Shown piece after piece: positions 35,770 to 44,309 of a DNA stretch of 64,000 nucleotides. Position 1 is the first letter of the stretch. The number at the start of each line of letters is the position of its first letter. The notes under the pieces were generated by a model, which was not told the DNA's origin, did not search any database, and worked only from the letters and a program-made list of their open reading frames with translations. Made by a program: the position numbers and the translations under genes. This DNA is from Acidobacteriaceae bacterium (GTDB lineage Bacteria; Acidobacteriota; Terriglobia; Terriglobales; Acidobacteriaceae). Location: assembly GCA_003134655.1 (NCBI GenBank), contig PLBY01000107.1:169601-233600 (forward strand). Direction: 5' to 3'.

Positions 35770-38700
35770 ATGAGCCGTTCCACTTCTTCTGCGTTCAGCA
35801 GCGTTTCGCTTCTTGTCTGCATCATCCTCTCAACGGTCCTGGCCCATGCACAATATCGAACCTCGATTCAGGGCGTGGTGACCGATGCCACCGGAGCAGT
35901 GGTTCCAGGCGCCACCCTCACGCTGACCAATCCCGCAACCGGCCAGAAACAGGTTCGCGTCAGCAATGATGACGGTGTGTTCAACTTCAACGCGCTGGCC
36001 GCCGCGCGCTTCCGGTTGGAAGTGGAAAGGGACGGCTTTGCGAAGAAAGTCATCGACAATATCCAACTGATTCCCGAGCAGCCCAACGCGCTCAACGTGC
36101 AGCTCGCGATCGGCGGTGCATCGACGACGGTGAACGTCGATGCTTCGGCGTTGCCTGCTCTGGATACCGAAACCGCTTCCGTCAATGGTGTCGTGACCGA
36201 CAACCAAATCCAGCACATGCCTTCGTTCGGACGTGACGTCTTCCAACTCATCCAGTTGGCGCCGGGCGTCTTCGGCGACGGCGCGCAGGGAAGTGGTGGT
36301 GGCAGCCAGAATCTTCCCGGCAGTCAGGGCCCCGGTGCAACCGGCGGCAGCAACGGCATTTTTCAGACGGAAAATGGACCGCAGGCCGTAGCCCGCGGCG
36401 GGCAGTATGAAAACAACGGCATTTTGGTCGACGGTATCAGCACCACCAGCGCCGTGTGGGGCGGAACTACCATCATTACCCCCTCGGAAGATTCTGTGGA
36501 AAGCGTAAAAGTCGTCTCCAATGGCTATGACGCCGAAAGTGGCCGTTTCAGTGGCGCCCAGATTCAAGTCACTTCCAAGAGCGGCACCAACCAGTACCAT
36601 GGCAGCGCCTTCTTTACGGCTCACCGTCCCGGATTGGACGCTTATCAGCGCTTCAACGGCTCGGGCAATTCCGTGCAAAGGGACGACAACTTTTTCGATC
36701 AGTTTGGCGGCAGCGTCGGCGGCCCGATCTGGAAGAATAAGATCTTCGCCTTCTTCAACTATGAGACGGTGCGCAGCCCCGCGGCCCAGACCAACATTAG
36801 CAATGGCTGGTACGACACCTCAACTTTCGACTCCTCCGCACCTACCGGAAGCATCGCCGCGACCTATCTCGGGTTTCCCGGTTCTGGTGTCGTCAGTCGG
36901 GGCATTAATTCTTCCGCTTGCAGCGACGCCGGCCTTACGGAAGGTGTAAACTGCCACGCGATCGCGGGGGCGGGCTTGGACATCGGTCGCCCTCTCACTG
37001 TAGGTTTGGGCCAGCAGGATCTTGGCTGGCAGAGTGCCAACAATCCTGGCACCGGCGGTGACGGCCTCGGCGGAGCCAACAACTTGGATGGCGTGGCCGA
37101 CATCGCGAACTTCATCACGGCCAGTTCGAGCAACTATTCCAAGGCCCAGTACAACGGCCGCCTCGATGCTGATGTTACCAAGAATGATCGGATCGGCTTT
37201 ACCATTTACTGGGTTCCCCAGTCCACCAACTCCCTCAACGGCCCCGCGCGTCAGTACAATTTCTTCCATCACTCCCAAATCAATGAGGCGTACTCCGCTA
37301 TCTGGAACCACACCTTCTCGTCCAGCTTCCTCAACGAAGCTCGCGTGAATGCCGCCGGATGGCACTGGAACGAAATCACCTCCAATCCGCAGTCCCCGGT
37401 TGGGCTTCCTTCGGATAACATCGATAAGATCGGCAGCATTTCAATCGAATCTTTTGGACCAAACGTCGGCACCATACTGAATCAGTGGACCTACAGCTAC
37501 AAGGATGTCGCTACCAAGATCATCGGAAACCACACCATCAAGTTCGGTGGTGAACTCACGCGCCTCTTTTACCTGAACGAGTGCACCGGTTGCGGCGTTC
37601 CCAATTACAACTTCTACAACATCTGGGACTTCCTCAACGATGCGCCGCACAACGAAGGGGGAGGCTTTAATCCGAACACCGGATTTCCGAGCACCCAGCG
37701 CCAGGACGACCGCGAGAACCTTTGGGGCTTCTTCGTGCAGGATGACTTCAAGCTCCGCCCGAACCTGACGCTTAACCTGGGACTGCGCTACTCCTACTTC
37801 AGTCCACTGTCTTCCAAACAGAACAACATGCTTAGGGCCACTCCGGGCGCGGGAGCGAACTTTGTCACCGGACTGACCGTCGCGAAGGGAAATTCCTGGA
37901 ACGCGCAGAAAGCTAACTTCGGCCCCGAACTCGGTTTTGCCTGGAGTCCGTCTCGGTTCAACAACAAGCTCGTGGTCCGCGGCGGTTATGGTTTGAATTA
38001 CAACCAGGAAGAGATCGCGATTTCGGCGAATATTCAGGGAAACCCTGGGTTGGTCGTGTTCCCGAGCTTGAGTTCATCCGCGCCGGACTCGATTAATCCC
38101 AGCATTATCTACGCCGTTTCGTCGGACCCGCACAACCTCAATGGCTATCCGTCGAACCCGAACACAATTTCGCCCTTTGGTGCGAATGGACTGCCAACAA
38201 CCGGCTCGGTTGGCGTCAGCATCTTCCCCACGAACCTCCCGACGATGTTTACCCATCACTACTCGCTCGATACTCAATACGATCTGGGGCACCAGTTCGT
38301 AGCGACTTTGGGATACCAGGGGAGCTTGTCGCGGAACGCCTACTTCCACGCGAACCCGAACGCTATCGCTGCGGCCAACGGCTATGCCCTGAACCCCCAG
38401 ATCGGTGGCGGGGACTATTGGGGCGTTAACGGCAGTGGCAACTACAACGCCTTACTGGCGGAATTGAAGCACCAGTTCTCGCACCAGTTCATGGCGGATA
38501 CTCAATTCACTTGGGCCAAGAGCTTGGATACCAGTTCCGCGCCTTACACGGAACAGATCTACGCCTTTAGCCCTGCCGCCAATTACGGACCCTCGGACTA
38601 CAACGTCGCCAAGGCCTTCAAACTTTATGGCATGTGGCAGCCGGTCTTCTTCCACGGCAACCGAGCTTGGGTGGAAAAAATAGCAGGCGGCTGGTCGCTC

Positions 38701-39225
38701 AGCGGCATCTTCAACTGGCATTCCGGATTCCCCTGGACTCCGTTGGTGAATGTGGTGGCCCCTGGTGGCGGCGGAAGCCTCTATTGCTCCAATTGCGGTT
38801 ATTCAACGTTGGTTCCGTTTTACCTTGGCGGCGCGGGCACCAGCACCAACAACGATCAGTTCAAGACCGGTTCGAACTATCCCAAAGGTGGAGCCGCGTA
38901 TTTCACGGCTCCAGCCTACACCGCCTACACTGGTTCTGCGTACGGCAACGCGAATCCTCAGAGCGGTCCCATTCGCAACTACCTCACTGGCCCTGGGTAC
39001 AGGGACGTGGATGTCACGTTAGCGAAAGCCTTTGGCCTGCCGACCATGCCGGTACTGGGTGAAAGCGCTAAGTTCGAGTTTCGAATGGACATCTACAATC
39101 TGTTCAACAACTTGAACTTTAACCCGACGAGCATCTCGAACAACATCGCCAACTCGAACTTCGGCGCGGCTCAGTCTGCTCTGGCTGCCCGCACCATCAC
39201 GTTGACGGCACGGTTCAGCTTCTAG
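35770..39225 (+). CDS. TonB-dependent receptor, Oar-like, with carboxypeptidase-regulatory domain
   Basis: A 1151-residue protein with GGGAGG before the ATG and a signal peptide (SVSLLVCIILSTVLAHA). Residues 28-115 are the carboxypeptidase-regulatory beta-sandwich (GVVTDATGAVVPGATLTL). A plug domain (about 125-260; QIHMP-like, LAPGV, NGILVDGISTT) and a long 22-strand-type barrel follow, ending in an aromatic C-terminus (TARFSF) for outer-membrane insertion. Acidobacteria carry many such receptors for bulky substrates, and SusC-like roles in glycan import are common. The neighbouring GH3 and PF10091 genes suggest a beta-glucan substrate, which is inference. The gene has its own promoter, an operator candidate and a long 3' hairpin. 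Confidence 0.93.
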   Translation: MSRSTSSAFSSVSLLVCIILSTVLAHAQYRTSIQGVVTDATGAVVPGATLTLTNPATGQKQVRVSNDDGVFNFNALAAARFRLEVERDGFAKKVIDNIQLIPEQPNALNVQLAIGGASTTVNVDASALPALDTETASVNGVVTDNQIQHMPSFGRDVFQLIQLAPGVFGDGAQGSGGGSQNLPGSQGPGATGGSNGIFQTENGPQAVARGGQYENNGILVDGISTTSAVWGGTTIITPSEDSVESVKVVSNGYDAESGRFSGAQIQVTSKSGTNQYHGSAFFTAHRPGLDAYQRFNGSGNSVQRDDNFFDQFGGSVGGPIWKNKIFAFFNYETVRSPAAQTNISNGWYDTSTFDSSAPTGSIAATYLGFPGSGVVSRGINSSACSDAGLTEGVNCHAIAGAGLDIGRPLTVGLGQQDLGWQSANNPGTGGDGLGGANNLDGVADIANFITASSSNYSKAQYNGRLDADVTKNDRIGFTIYWVPQSTNSLNGPARQYNFFHHSQINEAYSAIWNHTFSSSFLNEARVNAAGWHWNEITSNPQSPVGLPSDNIDKIGSISIESFGPNVGTILNQWTYSYKDVATKIIGNHTIKFGGELTRLFYLNECTGCGVPNYNFYNIWDFLNDAPHNEGGGFNPNTGFPSTQRQDDRENLWGFFVQDDFKLRPNLTLNLGLRYSYFSPLSSKQNNMLRATPGAGANFVTGLTVAKGNSWNAQKANFGPELGFAWSPSRFNNKLVVRGGYGLNYNQEEIAISANIQGNPGLVVFPSLSSSAPDSINPSIIYAVSSDPHNLNGYPSNPNTISPFGANGLPTTGSVGVSIFPTNLPTMFTHHYSLDTQYDLGHQFVATLGYQGSLSRNAYFHANPNAIAAANGYALNPQIGGGDYWGVNGSGNYNALLAELKHQFSHQFMADTQFTWAKSLDTSSAPYTEQIYAFSPAANYGPSDYNVAKAFKLYGMWQPVFFHGNRAWVEKIAGGWSLSGIFNWHSGFPWTPLVNVVAPGGGGSLYCSNCGYSTLVPFYLGGAGTSTNNDQFKTGSNYPKGGAAYFTAPAYTAYTGSAYGNANPQSGPIRNYLTGPGYRDVDVTLAKAFGLPTMPVLGESAKFEFRMDIYNLFNNLNFNPTSISNNIANSNFGAAQSALAARTITLTARFSF

Positions 39226-39259
39226 ACCAAAGTGTGCTTCCGGATGGAAGCCTCCGAAC

Positions 39260-39304
39260 CACGCTGCCGCGGAATGAACAACCGGTTCATTCTGCGGCAG
39301 CGTG
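39260..39304. terminator. Long hairpin after the TonB-receptor gene
   Basis: A 20-bp stem (starting CACGCTGCCGC and ending GCGGCAGCGTG, with one G-T pair) closes a five-base loop AACCG. No clean T-tract follows, so it may act as a 3' mRNA stabiliser or a bidirectional barrier between the two convergent genes. Confidence 0.55.
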
Positions 39305-39369
39305 TCATTCTCTGTGCGGAATTCTCGGCGCGTCAGCCGCCAAAGACTAAGGGTAGGAAGTAATTCAAT

Positions 39370-40684
39370 TCACGCGGCCTGAAACCCGGCTTTTTCCATC
39401 CCACGCTGCGCCTCTTTATTCTTCATGAACGTGTTCCAGATGAATCCCGTGCGCAGATTCTCCGCCATCACCATCGTGATCTCCAGATCGATCCCCAGCA
39501 CGTCCGGGTTGTACCACTTGGTCAGCGGGTTGAAGGCATCGACAAATCCATAACGCCCCCACGCTTTCGGATATCGCTCCCTGATGGTTCGCAGAACCAG
39601 CATGCACTCCGGAGTGAGGAACGGCAGGGAGCCGCCAGCCGCGCATGGGACCACACTTCCATCCAGTTTTCCCAACCGCGGAGGCCCGCCCCACGCCTGG
39701 TATCCCGCCGCCGAGTCCGACGCCGTGATGCCCCACAGGTGGTCGCTGTAGTCAGGAAACTCCTCCAGCAGCGAAAGGCAGAACATCTTATGTGCCGCCG
39801 TTCGCCTTCACCGAGTTCTCAAAATAGTTGGCGTACGCGTCGCGCTTGCCCCGGAAATCGAACCACGCTTGCGAGTACTGATGCGTGAACAGCGGATCAT
39901 TCCCTGAGATGTATTCCAGCCCTTGAAACTTGACCGTCGGCCGCGTCCACGCCTTCCACGTTTCTGCCGGGACCGGATGCGTCGGCGACCCCAGAGCCAG
40001 CAGGTAGATCATCATGAGTTCGCAATAGTGCTCCCACCGCGCATCCAGGAACCCCGACTCAGGATGCCAACCCATCGAAAACGTCTTGCCACCATTCAAC
40101 ATCCAGGGCCAGTCCACTCGCTCGTAGATCTTGGTCGCCAGATCCTGAATTTCCGCGTCCGCAAAGTGTTGCCGCGCCGTCAACACCCCACAAGGCAGAA
40201 GGGAAGTGTCGATCGACGAGATCTCACACTTCCACTGCCGCTCGCCGCTGTTCATGTCAATAGAGTGGTAGTAAAACCCATGCTCGTGTGGCAGTTTCTG
40301 CCACAGGAACCGGAGAGTGCCCCGCACGCGCTCGACGATCTCGGCTTTCTTCCTGTAGCCGCGCGTCTCGCCGATGCAAAGCCCCGAAAGCCCAAAACCG
40401 GTCGCCGCGATGCTGGCAATCGTATGCGTGTCCTTGCCCTGCGCCTGCGCGCGATCCTTCACCTGGCCCGACGTGCCAGCCTCGTTCCAGAAAAACTCGA
40501 ACGCGGTCCGTTCGATCTCATCCAGCAGCCCGTCGTCCGAACCGTGGTAAGGGACCGCCGCAGGCTCCACAAATCCCCGTTGTTCTTCTGCCCATCCGAC
40601 AAGAGGGAAGACTGGAACGCATGCGACTCCCAACACCGCACCGCGCAGCAGGTCTCGCCGGGTAAACTGTGCTTTCGTCCTCAT
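39370..40684 (-). pseudogene. PF10091 glucanase (GH144-like), split by a frameshift
   Basis: Two adjacent frames make one protein. The 5' part (40684 to 39788) starts with a Tat signal (FTRRDLLRGAVLG) and covers EIERTAFEFFWNEA, GFGLSGLCIGE, ISSIDTSLLPCGVL, FSMGWHPESGF and HQYSQAWFDFRG. It ends NGGT-stop. The 3' part (39786 to 39370) resumes exactly where the family continues: FCLSLLEEFPDYSDHLWGIT, WGGPP, DGSVVPCAAGGSLPF and FNPLTKWYNPD. Removing one G from the GGCGGC run near 39796-39801 restores NGAHKMFCLS. The family contains endo-beta-1,2-glucanases and related exo-enzymes. Either the gene is a recent pseudogene or the base is a sequencing error. Confidence 0.82.
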
Positions 40685-40856
40685 GAATCCGTCACCGTTG
40701 CCTTTCTTTCGTATGAGATGATGACCGTTCGCCTTTTGCTGCACATACTTGCTCCGGAGTTGCCCCAGAATTTTCGACTCGCCGCCACACCGCGTACAAT
40801 ATCCTTTTGCACTCGAACACATTGGTCCTGAAAGCACCGTCCGGAAAGAGGCTCGC

Positions 40857-41717
40857 ATGACGACCACTCACCAACCTCGGCCGCAAGTCACGGCAGAACT
40901 CCCCGCCGTCCCGCTCACCACCGAAGGCTACAGCGTCCTCCATCAGATGATGCGCCTCCGCTGGCCTGCCTGGCGAGCCCTGCCCGCAGGCGAAAAATCG
41001 GCCGTCGCCAAAGAAGCCTCCGAAGCCCTCGCCGCCATGGAGAAGAACTCTGCCGGCCAGTCGGCCCTGTTCTCGCTCATCGGCCACAAGGGCGACCTCA
41101 TGCTGATCCACTTCCGCGAATCGTTCGCCGATCTCAACCAGGCCGAACTCCAGCTCGCCAATCTGCGCCTCAGCGATTATCTCGAGCCCACGACGTCCTA
41201 CCTTTCCATCATCGAACTTGGACTCTACGATTCCACGCTGAAAATCTACAAGGAACTGACCGACCAGGGAATCGAGCCCCATTCTGACCAGTGGAAAGCC
41301 GAAATCGAGTGCAAGCTGAACCGCCATCGCGAAGCCATGCGCCCGCGCCTCTATCCTGAGATCCCGGCACAGCGCTACGCCTGCTTCTATCCCATGGACC
41401 GCCGCCGTGGCGAAAACAAGAACTGGTACAAACTCCCCATCGAAGAACGCGCCCGCCAGATGAGCGACCACGGACTCATCGGCCGCCGCTACGCTGGAGA
41501 AGTCAAACAGATCATCAGCGGCTCCATCGGCTTCGACGACTGGGAGTGGGGCGTCGACCTCTTTGCCGACGAACCCCTGGTCTTCAAAAAGCTGATCTAC
41601 GAAATGCGCTTCGACGAAGTCAGCGCCGTCTACGCCCTGTTCGGCCATTTCTACGTGGGCGTGCGAGTCCCCGCAATCCAGCTGGATAAACTGCTGGCCG
41701 GTGAGTTGCCCAAGTGA
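40857..41717 (+). CDS. hemQ: Coproheme decarboxylase HemQ (chlorite dismutase-like)
   Basis: The start at 40857 has GGAAAGAGG before it and gives 286 residues. The family signature YPMDRRRGENKNWYKLP is followed by MSDHGLIGRRY, whose His is the proximal heme ligand position, and by DDWEWGVDLFADEP and FGHFYVG. HemQ (ChdC) converts coproheme III to heme b in the coproporphyrin-dependent pathway. True chlorite dismutases have a distal Arg in a different context, so HemQ is the better call. A carboxymuconolactone-decarboxylase-like gene follows. The gene is divergent from the broken glucanase gene. Confidence 0.9.
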   Translation: MTTTHQPRPQVTAELPAVPLTTEGYSVLHQMMRLRWPAWRALPAGEKSAVAKEASEALAAMEKNSAGQSALFSLIGHKGDLMLIHFRESFADLNQAELQLANLRLSDYLEPTTSYLSIIELGLYDSTLKIYKELTDQGIEPHSDQWKAEIECKLNRHREAMRPRLYPEIPAQRYACFYPMDRRRGENKNWYKLPIEERARQMSDHGLIGRRYAGEVKQIISGSIGFDDWEWGVDLFADEPLVFKKLIYEMRFDEVSAVYALFGHFYVGVRVPAIQLDKLLAGELPK

Positions 41718-41719
41718 CA

Positions 41720-41820
41720 TGTTTCAAGATTTCAAAGTTGTAACGTTTCAAAGTTCCAAGATTGGTAGAGGATTAACCGGGGACGCTGAAACGTTGGAAC
41801 CTTGAAACTTTGAAACCTGG
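41720..41820. repeat. TTTCAA-rich inverted repeat, copy 1
   Basis: The hemQ-CMD gap holds runs such as GTTTCAAGATTTCAAAG on one side and CCTTGAAACTTTGAAACC on the other, able to form a long imperfect hairpin. A second copy lies at 46262-46382. Confidence 0.7.
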
Positions 41821-41829
41821 AGCCCTTTC

Positions 41830-42225
41830 ATGTCCACGCTAGGCCTAATCGAGTACAAAGACGCCACCCCCGAAGTCCGCGCCATTTACGACGACATCAT
41901 GGCGACCCGCAAGACTGACTGGATTAACAATTTCTGGAAGGCCATCGCCCACGATCCCGCCACCCTGAAGCGTACTTGGGAAGACATCAAACAGATCATG
42001 GCCCCCGGCGCCCTCGATCCGTTGACCAAAGAGCTCATTTACGTCGCCGTGAGCGTCACCAACCAGTGTCACTACTGCATCGCGTCCCACACCGCGTCCG
42101 CGCAAAAGAAAGGCATGACCGACGCCATGTTCAAAGAATTAATGGCGGTCGTCGGCATGGCCAACGAAACCAACAAAATGGTTACGGGATATCAGGTCGA
42201 GATCGACCCACAATTCAAGAAATAA
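41830..42225 (+). CDS. Carboxymuconolactone decarboxylase / AhpD-like protein
   Basis: A 131-residue all-helical protein. The redox motif is CHYC in TNQCHYCIASHTASAQKKG, with the following His, as in AhpD-like peroxidase-associated proteins. CMD-family members with CxxC usually act in thiol-based peroxide or radical defence, and those without it are decarboxylases. Its position after hemQ could link it to protection from heme or H2O2 chemistry (HemQ uses H2O2), which is inference. Confidence 0.88.
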   Translation: MSTLGLIEYKDATPEVRAIYDDIMATRKTDWINNFWKAIAHDPATLKRTWEDIKQIMAPGALDPLTKELIYVAVSVTNQCHYCIASHTASAQKKGMTDAMFKELMAVVGMANETNKMVTGYQVEIDPQFKK

Positions 42226-42330
42226 TTCCCCGGAGCCGCCGGCCTCGGCTGTCGGGCCGGAAACCGAATTCTCATTGCTCGACCAGGTGCTGACGGCGTT
42301 ATGATGGAAGAAGGTTTGGAGTGCTCCATC

Positions 42331-42759
42331 ATGGGTGCCATACCTTCCGTTCGGAATCGCATTCTCCTGGCCGGTCTGGCCTTTTCGCTTGTCCTGATTG
42401 TCGGATACGGCGCCGACTTATTTCTGGTTCAGCACCCAACTTGGATGTTCGCCGATGATCTGATCATCGCCTTGGGGGCCGCCGCCGTCGTCTTTTACTA
42501 CGAGAGGGAACGGAGCCGCATTCTAGCCGAGAGGCTGCGGGTCATCCGCGACATGAATTCGTTCGTCCGGAATGAGTTGCAGATCCTGTATGCCTGCCTC
42601 GAGAATCCAGAAAAGACGCGGGTCTCAACCATAGAACGCAGCGTGGAACGTATCGACTGGGCTCTCCGCGAACTGCTGCCCGGCACTCCGCCAACCGTTG
42701 GCACACCAGTCCATGAGAGCGGCGATCGCGAGCAAGACAATATCAAACGATCCGCCTGA
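42331..42759 (+). CDS. Small two-TM membrane protein of unknown function
   Basis: The ATG at 42331 with upstream GGAG gives 142 residues; ATGs at 42301 and 42304 would add ten or nine. Two TM helices (about 10-32 and 40-58) are followed by a basic helical segment (YYERERSRILAERLRVIRDMN) and a C-terminal helical region. The layout resembles small membrane scaffold proteins. No known domain is recognised. Confidence 0.65.
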   Translation: MGAIPSVRNRILLAGLAFSLVLIVGYGADLFLVQHPTWMFADDLIIALGAAAVVFYYERERSRILAERLRVIRDMNSFVRNELQILYACLENPEKTRVSTIERSVERIDWALRELLPGTPPTVGTPVHESGDREQDNIKRSA

Positions 42760-42819
42760 TTCGAACAGCGTGGCGTGATCCAATCCAACCATCATCAACT
42801 CCGGGCTATCCGGACTTCT

Positions 42820-43215
42820 TCACATGGATTTCTTCGCGGTACCTCTACTTGCAGACTTGCGTGGGCTCTTCCACTCGTGCGCCTTCATATCTACCCGCCG
42901 CCCGCGGAAGCGCACGCCCTCCGACTCCAGCCGCAACCGTTGCTCAATGGCCGAGTCTCCGGTCAGCTTGATCTGACCGCCTGCTCCCAGAACCCGCTGC
43001 CAAGGCAACCCAAATCCACGGCGCAAAGCCGCTGCCACCTGCCGGGCTGCTCCCGGAAACCCCGCCGCCCGCGCGACCCCGCCATAAGTCGACACCTTCC
43101 CGCGCGGAATCGCACGCACCGCCTGCTCGATCCGCAGACGCACCGCTCCAGAATTCTTCTGCTTGGTTTTTCTCGCCAGAGACCCGCGGCTCTTCCTTCT
43201 CACAATACTTTCCAT
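42820..43215 (-). CDS. Alkyltransferase-like (ATL) DNA-binding protein
   Basis: The ATG at 43215 gives 131 residues; a GTG eight codons upstream is possible. The domain matches the DNA-binding half of O6-methylguanine methyltransferases (IPRGKVSTYGGVARAAGFPG; ARQVAAALR). The active-site PCHRV is replaced by PWQRV, so the acceptor Cys is Trp, as in ATL proteins. ATLs bind O6-alkylguanine and flag it for nucleotide excision repair instead of repairing it. A basic tail (KSPRKSASRGTAKKSM) may add DNA affinity. Confidence 0.85.
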   Translation of the reverse strand: MESIVRRKSRGSLARKTKQKNSGAVRLRIEQAVRAIPRGKVSTYGGVARAAGFPGAARQVAAALRRGFGLPWQRVLGAGGQIKLTGDSAIEQRLRLESEGVRFRGRRVDMKAHEWKSPRKSASRGTAKKSM

Positions 43216-43223
43216 CCCAAGAG

Positions 43224-43274
43224 GGCCCGGGTGCCCCACCCTTCTCGCGTTCTTTGCGAGAGGGTGGGGATTTT
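43224..43274. repeat. CCCACCC/GGGTGGG palindromic repeat
   Basis: CCCCACCCTTCTCGC, a seven-base loop, then GCGAGAGGGTGGGG form a strong hairpin between the ATL and STAS genes. From memory, this hairpin type is widespread in acidobacterial intergenic DNA. Confidence 0.65.
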
Positions 43275-43289
43275 GACTGTCCAGCGTAG

Positions 43290-43643
43290 TTACGCTGCCT
43301 TGCGGAACGCTTCCAGCGCCTCGTACTCCGAGTTGTGCACTTCAAACACCGTCAGCAGCTTGGTGACCTGCATCAGGTCTCCCACGCGCTTGGTCAGGTT
43401 GGCCAGTTTGATGGTGCCTCCTGCGTTATGCGCCGTCGTATGCAGCGCTACCAGCGTGCCCAGTCCGCCCGAATCGATGTAGTTCACTTCGCCCAAGTTG
43501 AGCACAATGCGCTTGGCGCCGTCCGCAATGGCCTTCTTCACATCGTCCCGCAGCAGGGACGACTCCTCGCCAAACACAATCCGCCCATTGCATTCGATGG
43601 CCAGAATCCCGTCCACCGTTCTCTTCGTCAGCTTTAGTTGCAT
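43290..43643 (-). CDS. STAS-domain anti-sigma-factor antagonist-like protein
   Basis: The start at 43643 has AGGAGAGAGGG directly upstream and gives 117 residues, the size of a single STAS domain. The signature strand-helix NYIDSGGLGTLVALHTTAH contains the Ser (IDSGG) that is phosphorylated in SpoIIAA-type proteins. These antagonists release sigma factors or control phosphatase modules once dephosphorylated. No anti-sigma kinase gene is adjacent. The gene is divergent from the VOC gene. Confidence 0.9.
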   Translation of the reverse strand: MQLKLTKRTVDGILAIECNGRIVFGEESSLLRDDVKKAIADGAKRIVLNLGEVNYIDSGGLGTLVALHTTAHNAGGTIKLANLTKRVGDLMQVTKLLTVFEVHNSEYEALEAFRKAA

Positions 43644-43799
43644 CCCTCTCTCCTCTGCGGCCGCGTTAAGAAGTCCACCGCATCCGCACACAACCTTGAC
43701 GCACCAGCCTATCGTGTGTGCCGGACCTTCGCAAGCCCAGGACCGATACTTGCGCCGCCGCGTATAATTCCGCCCATTCCGTGTCCCCTGGAAACGTAC

Positions 43800-44207
43800 A
43801 TGACTCTGAAAAACTTCAGCTCCGCAGTTCCCGTGATCGCCACCTCCGACGTGCTGGGCACCATTCGCTATTTCGAGCAGACACTCGGTTTCAAACAGCA
43901 ATGGATCTGGGGAGACCCTCCCGTCTATGCTGGCATTCGCGCCGGCGGAGCCCTGCTCTATGTAACCCACGATCCCGACCTGGCGTCCACGATCAAAGAG
44001 CGCCGCCTCTCTCCCGACATTTTTCTCTGGGTGAATGACATCGACAGCGTGTACGCCCACCACCGCGCCAGCCACGCCGACATCACCGAAGAACTGACCT
44101 CCCGCCCCTGGGGCGTCCGCCAATACGTCGTCCGCGAGCCCAACGGATACCTGCTGAAAGTCGCCGAATCACAAGAACAACAAGAACAAGAAGAGGATGC
44201 AGTGTAG
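43800..44207 (+). CDS. VOC-superfamily (glyoxalase/bleomycin-resistance) protein
   Basis: A 135-residue protein with paired beta-alpha-beta-beta-beta modules: SAVPVIATSDVLGTIRYFEQTLGF, then WVNDIDSVYAHHRAS and YVVREPNGYLLKVAE. Bleomycin-resistance-like members bind ligands or metals. Substrate cannot be told from sequence. The C-terminus is a Gln/Glu-rich tail (SQEQQEQEEDAV). The gene is followed by dnaX after about 100 bases. Confidence 0.85.
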   Translation: MTLKNFSSAVPVIATSDVLGTIRYFEQTLGFKQQWIWGDPPVYAGIRAGGALLYVTHDPDLASTIKERRLSPDIFLWVNDIDSVYAHHRASHADITEELTSRPWGVRQYVVREPNGYLLKVAESQEQQEQEEDAV

Positions 44208-44309
44208 AAGGCCAATGTTAGCTTTTCTCGGTGTTCTCCGCGGTTCAAGGCTTTGTTCCGAGCGGCGGCACACCGCCCCGCCCATCACGTATAATCGTCT
44301 CTTCCGCCC

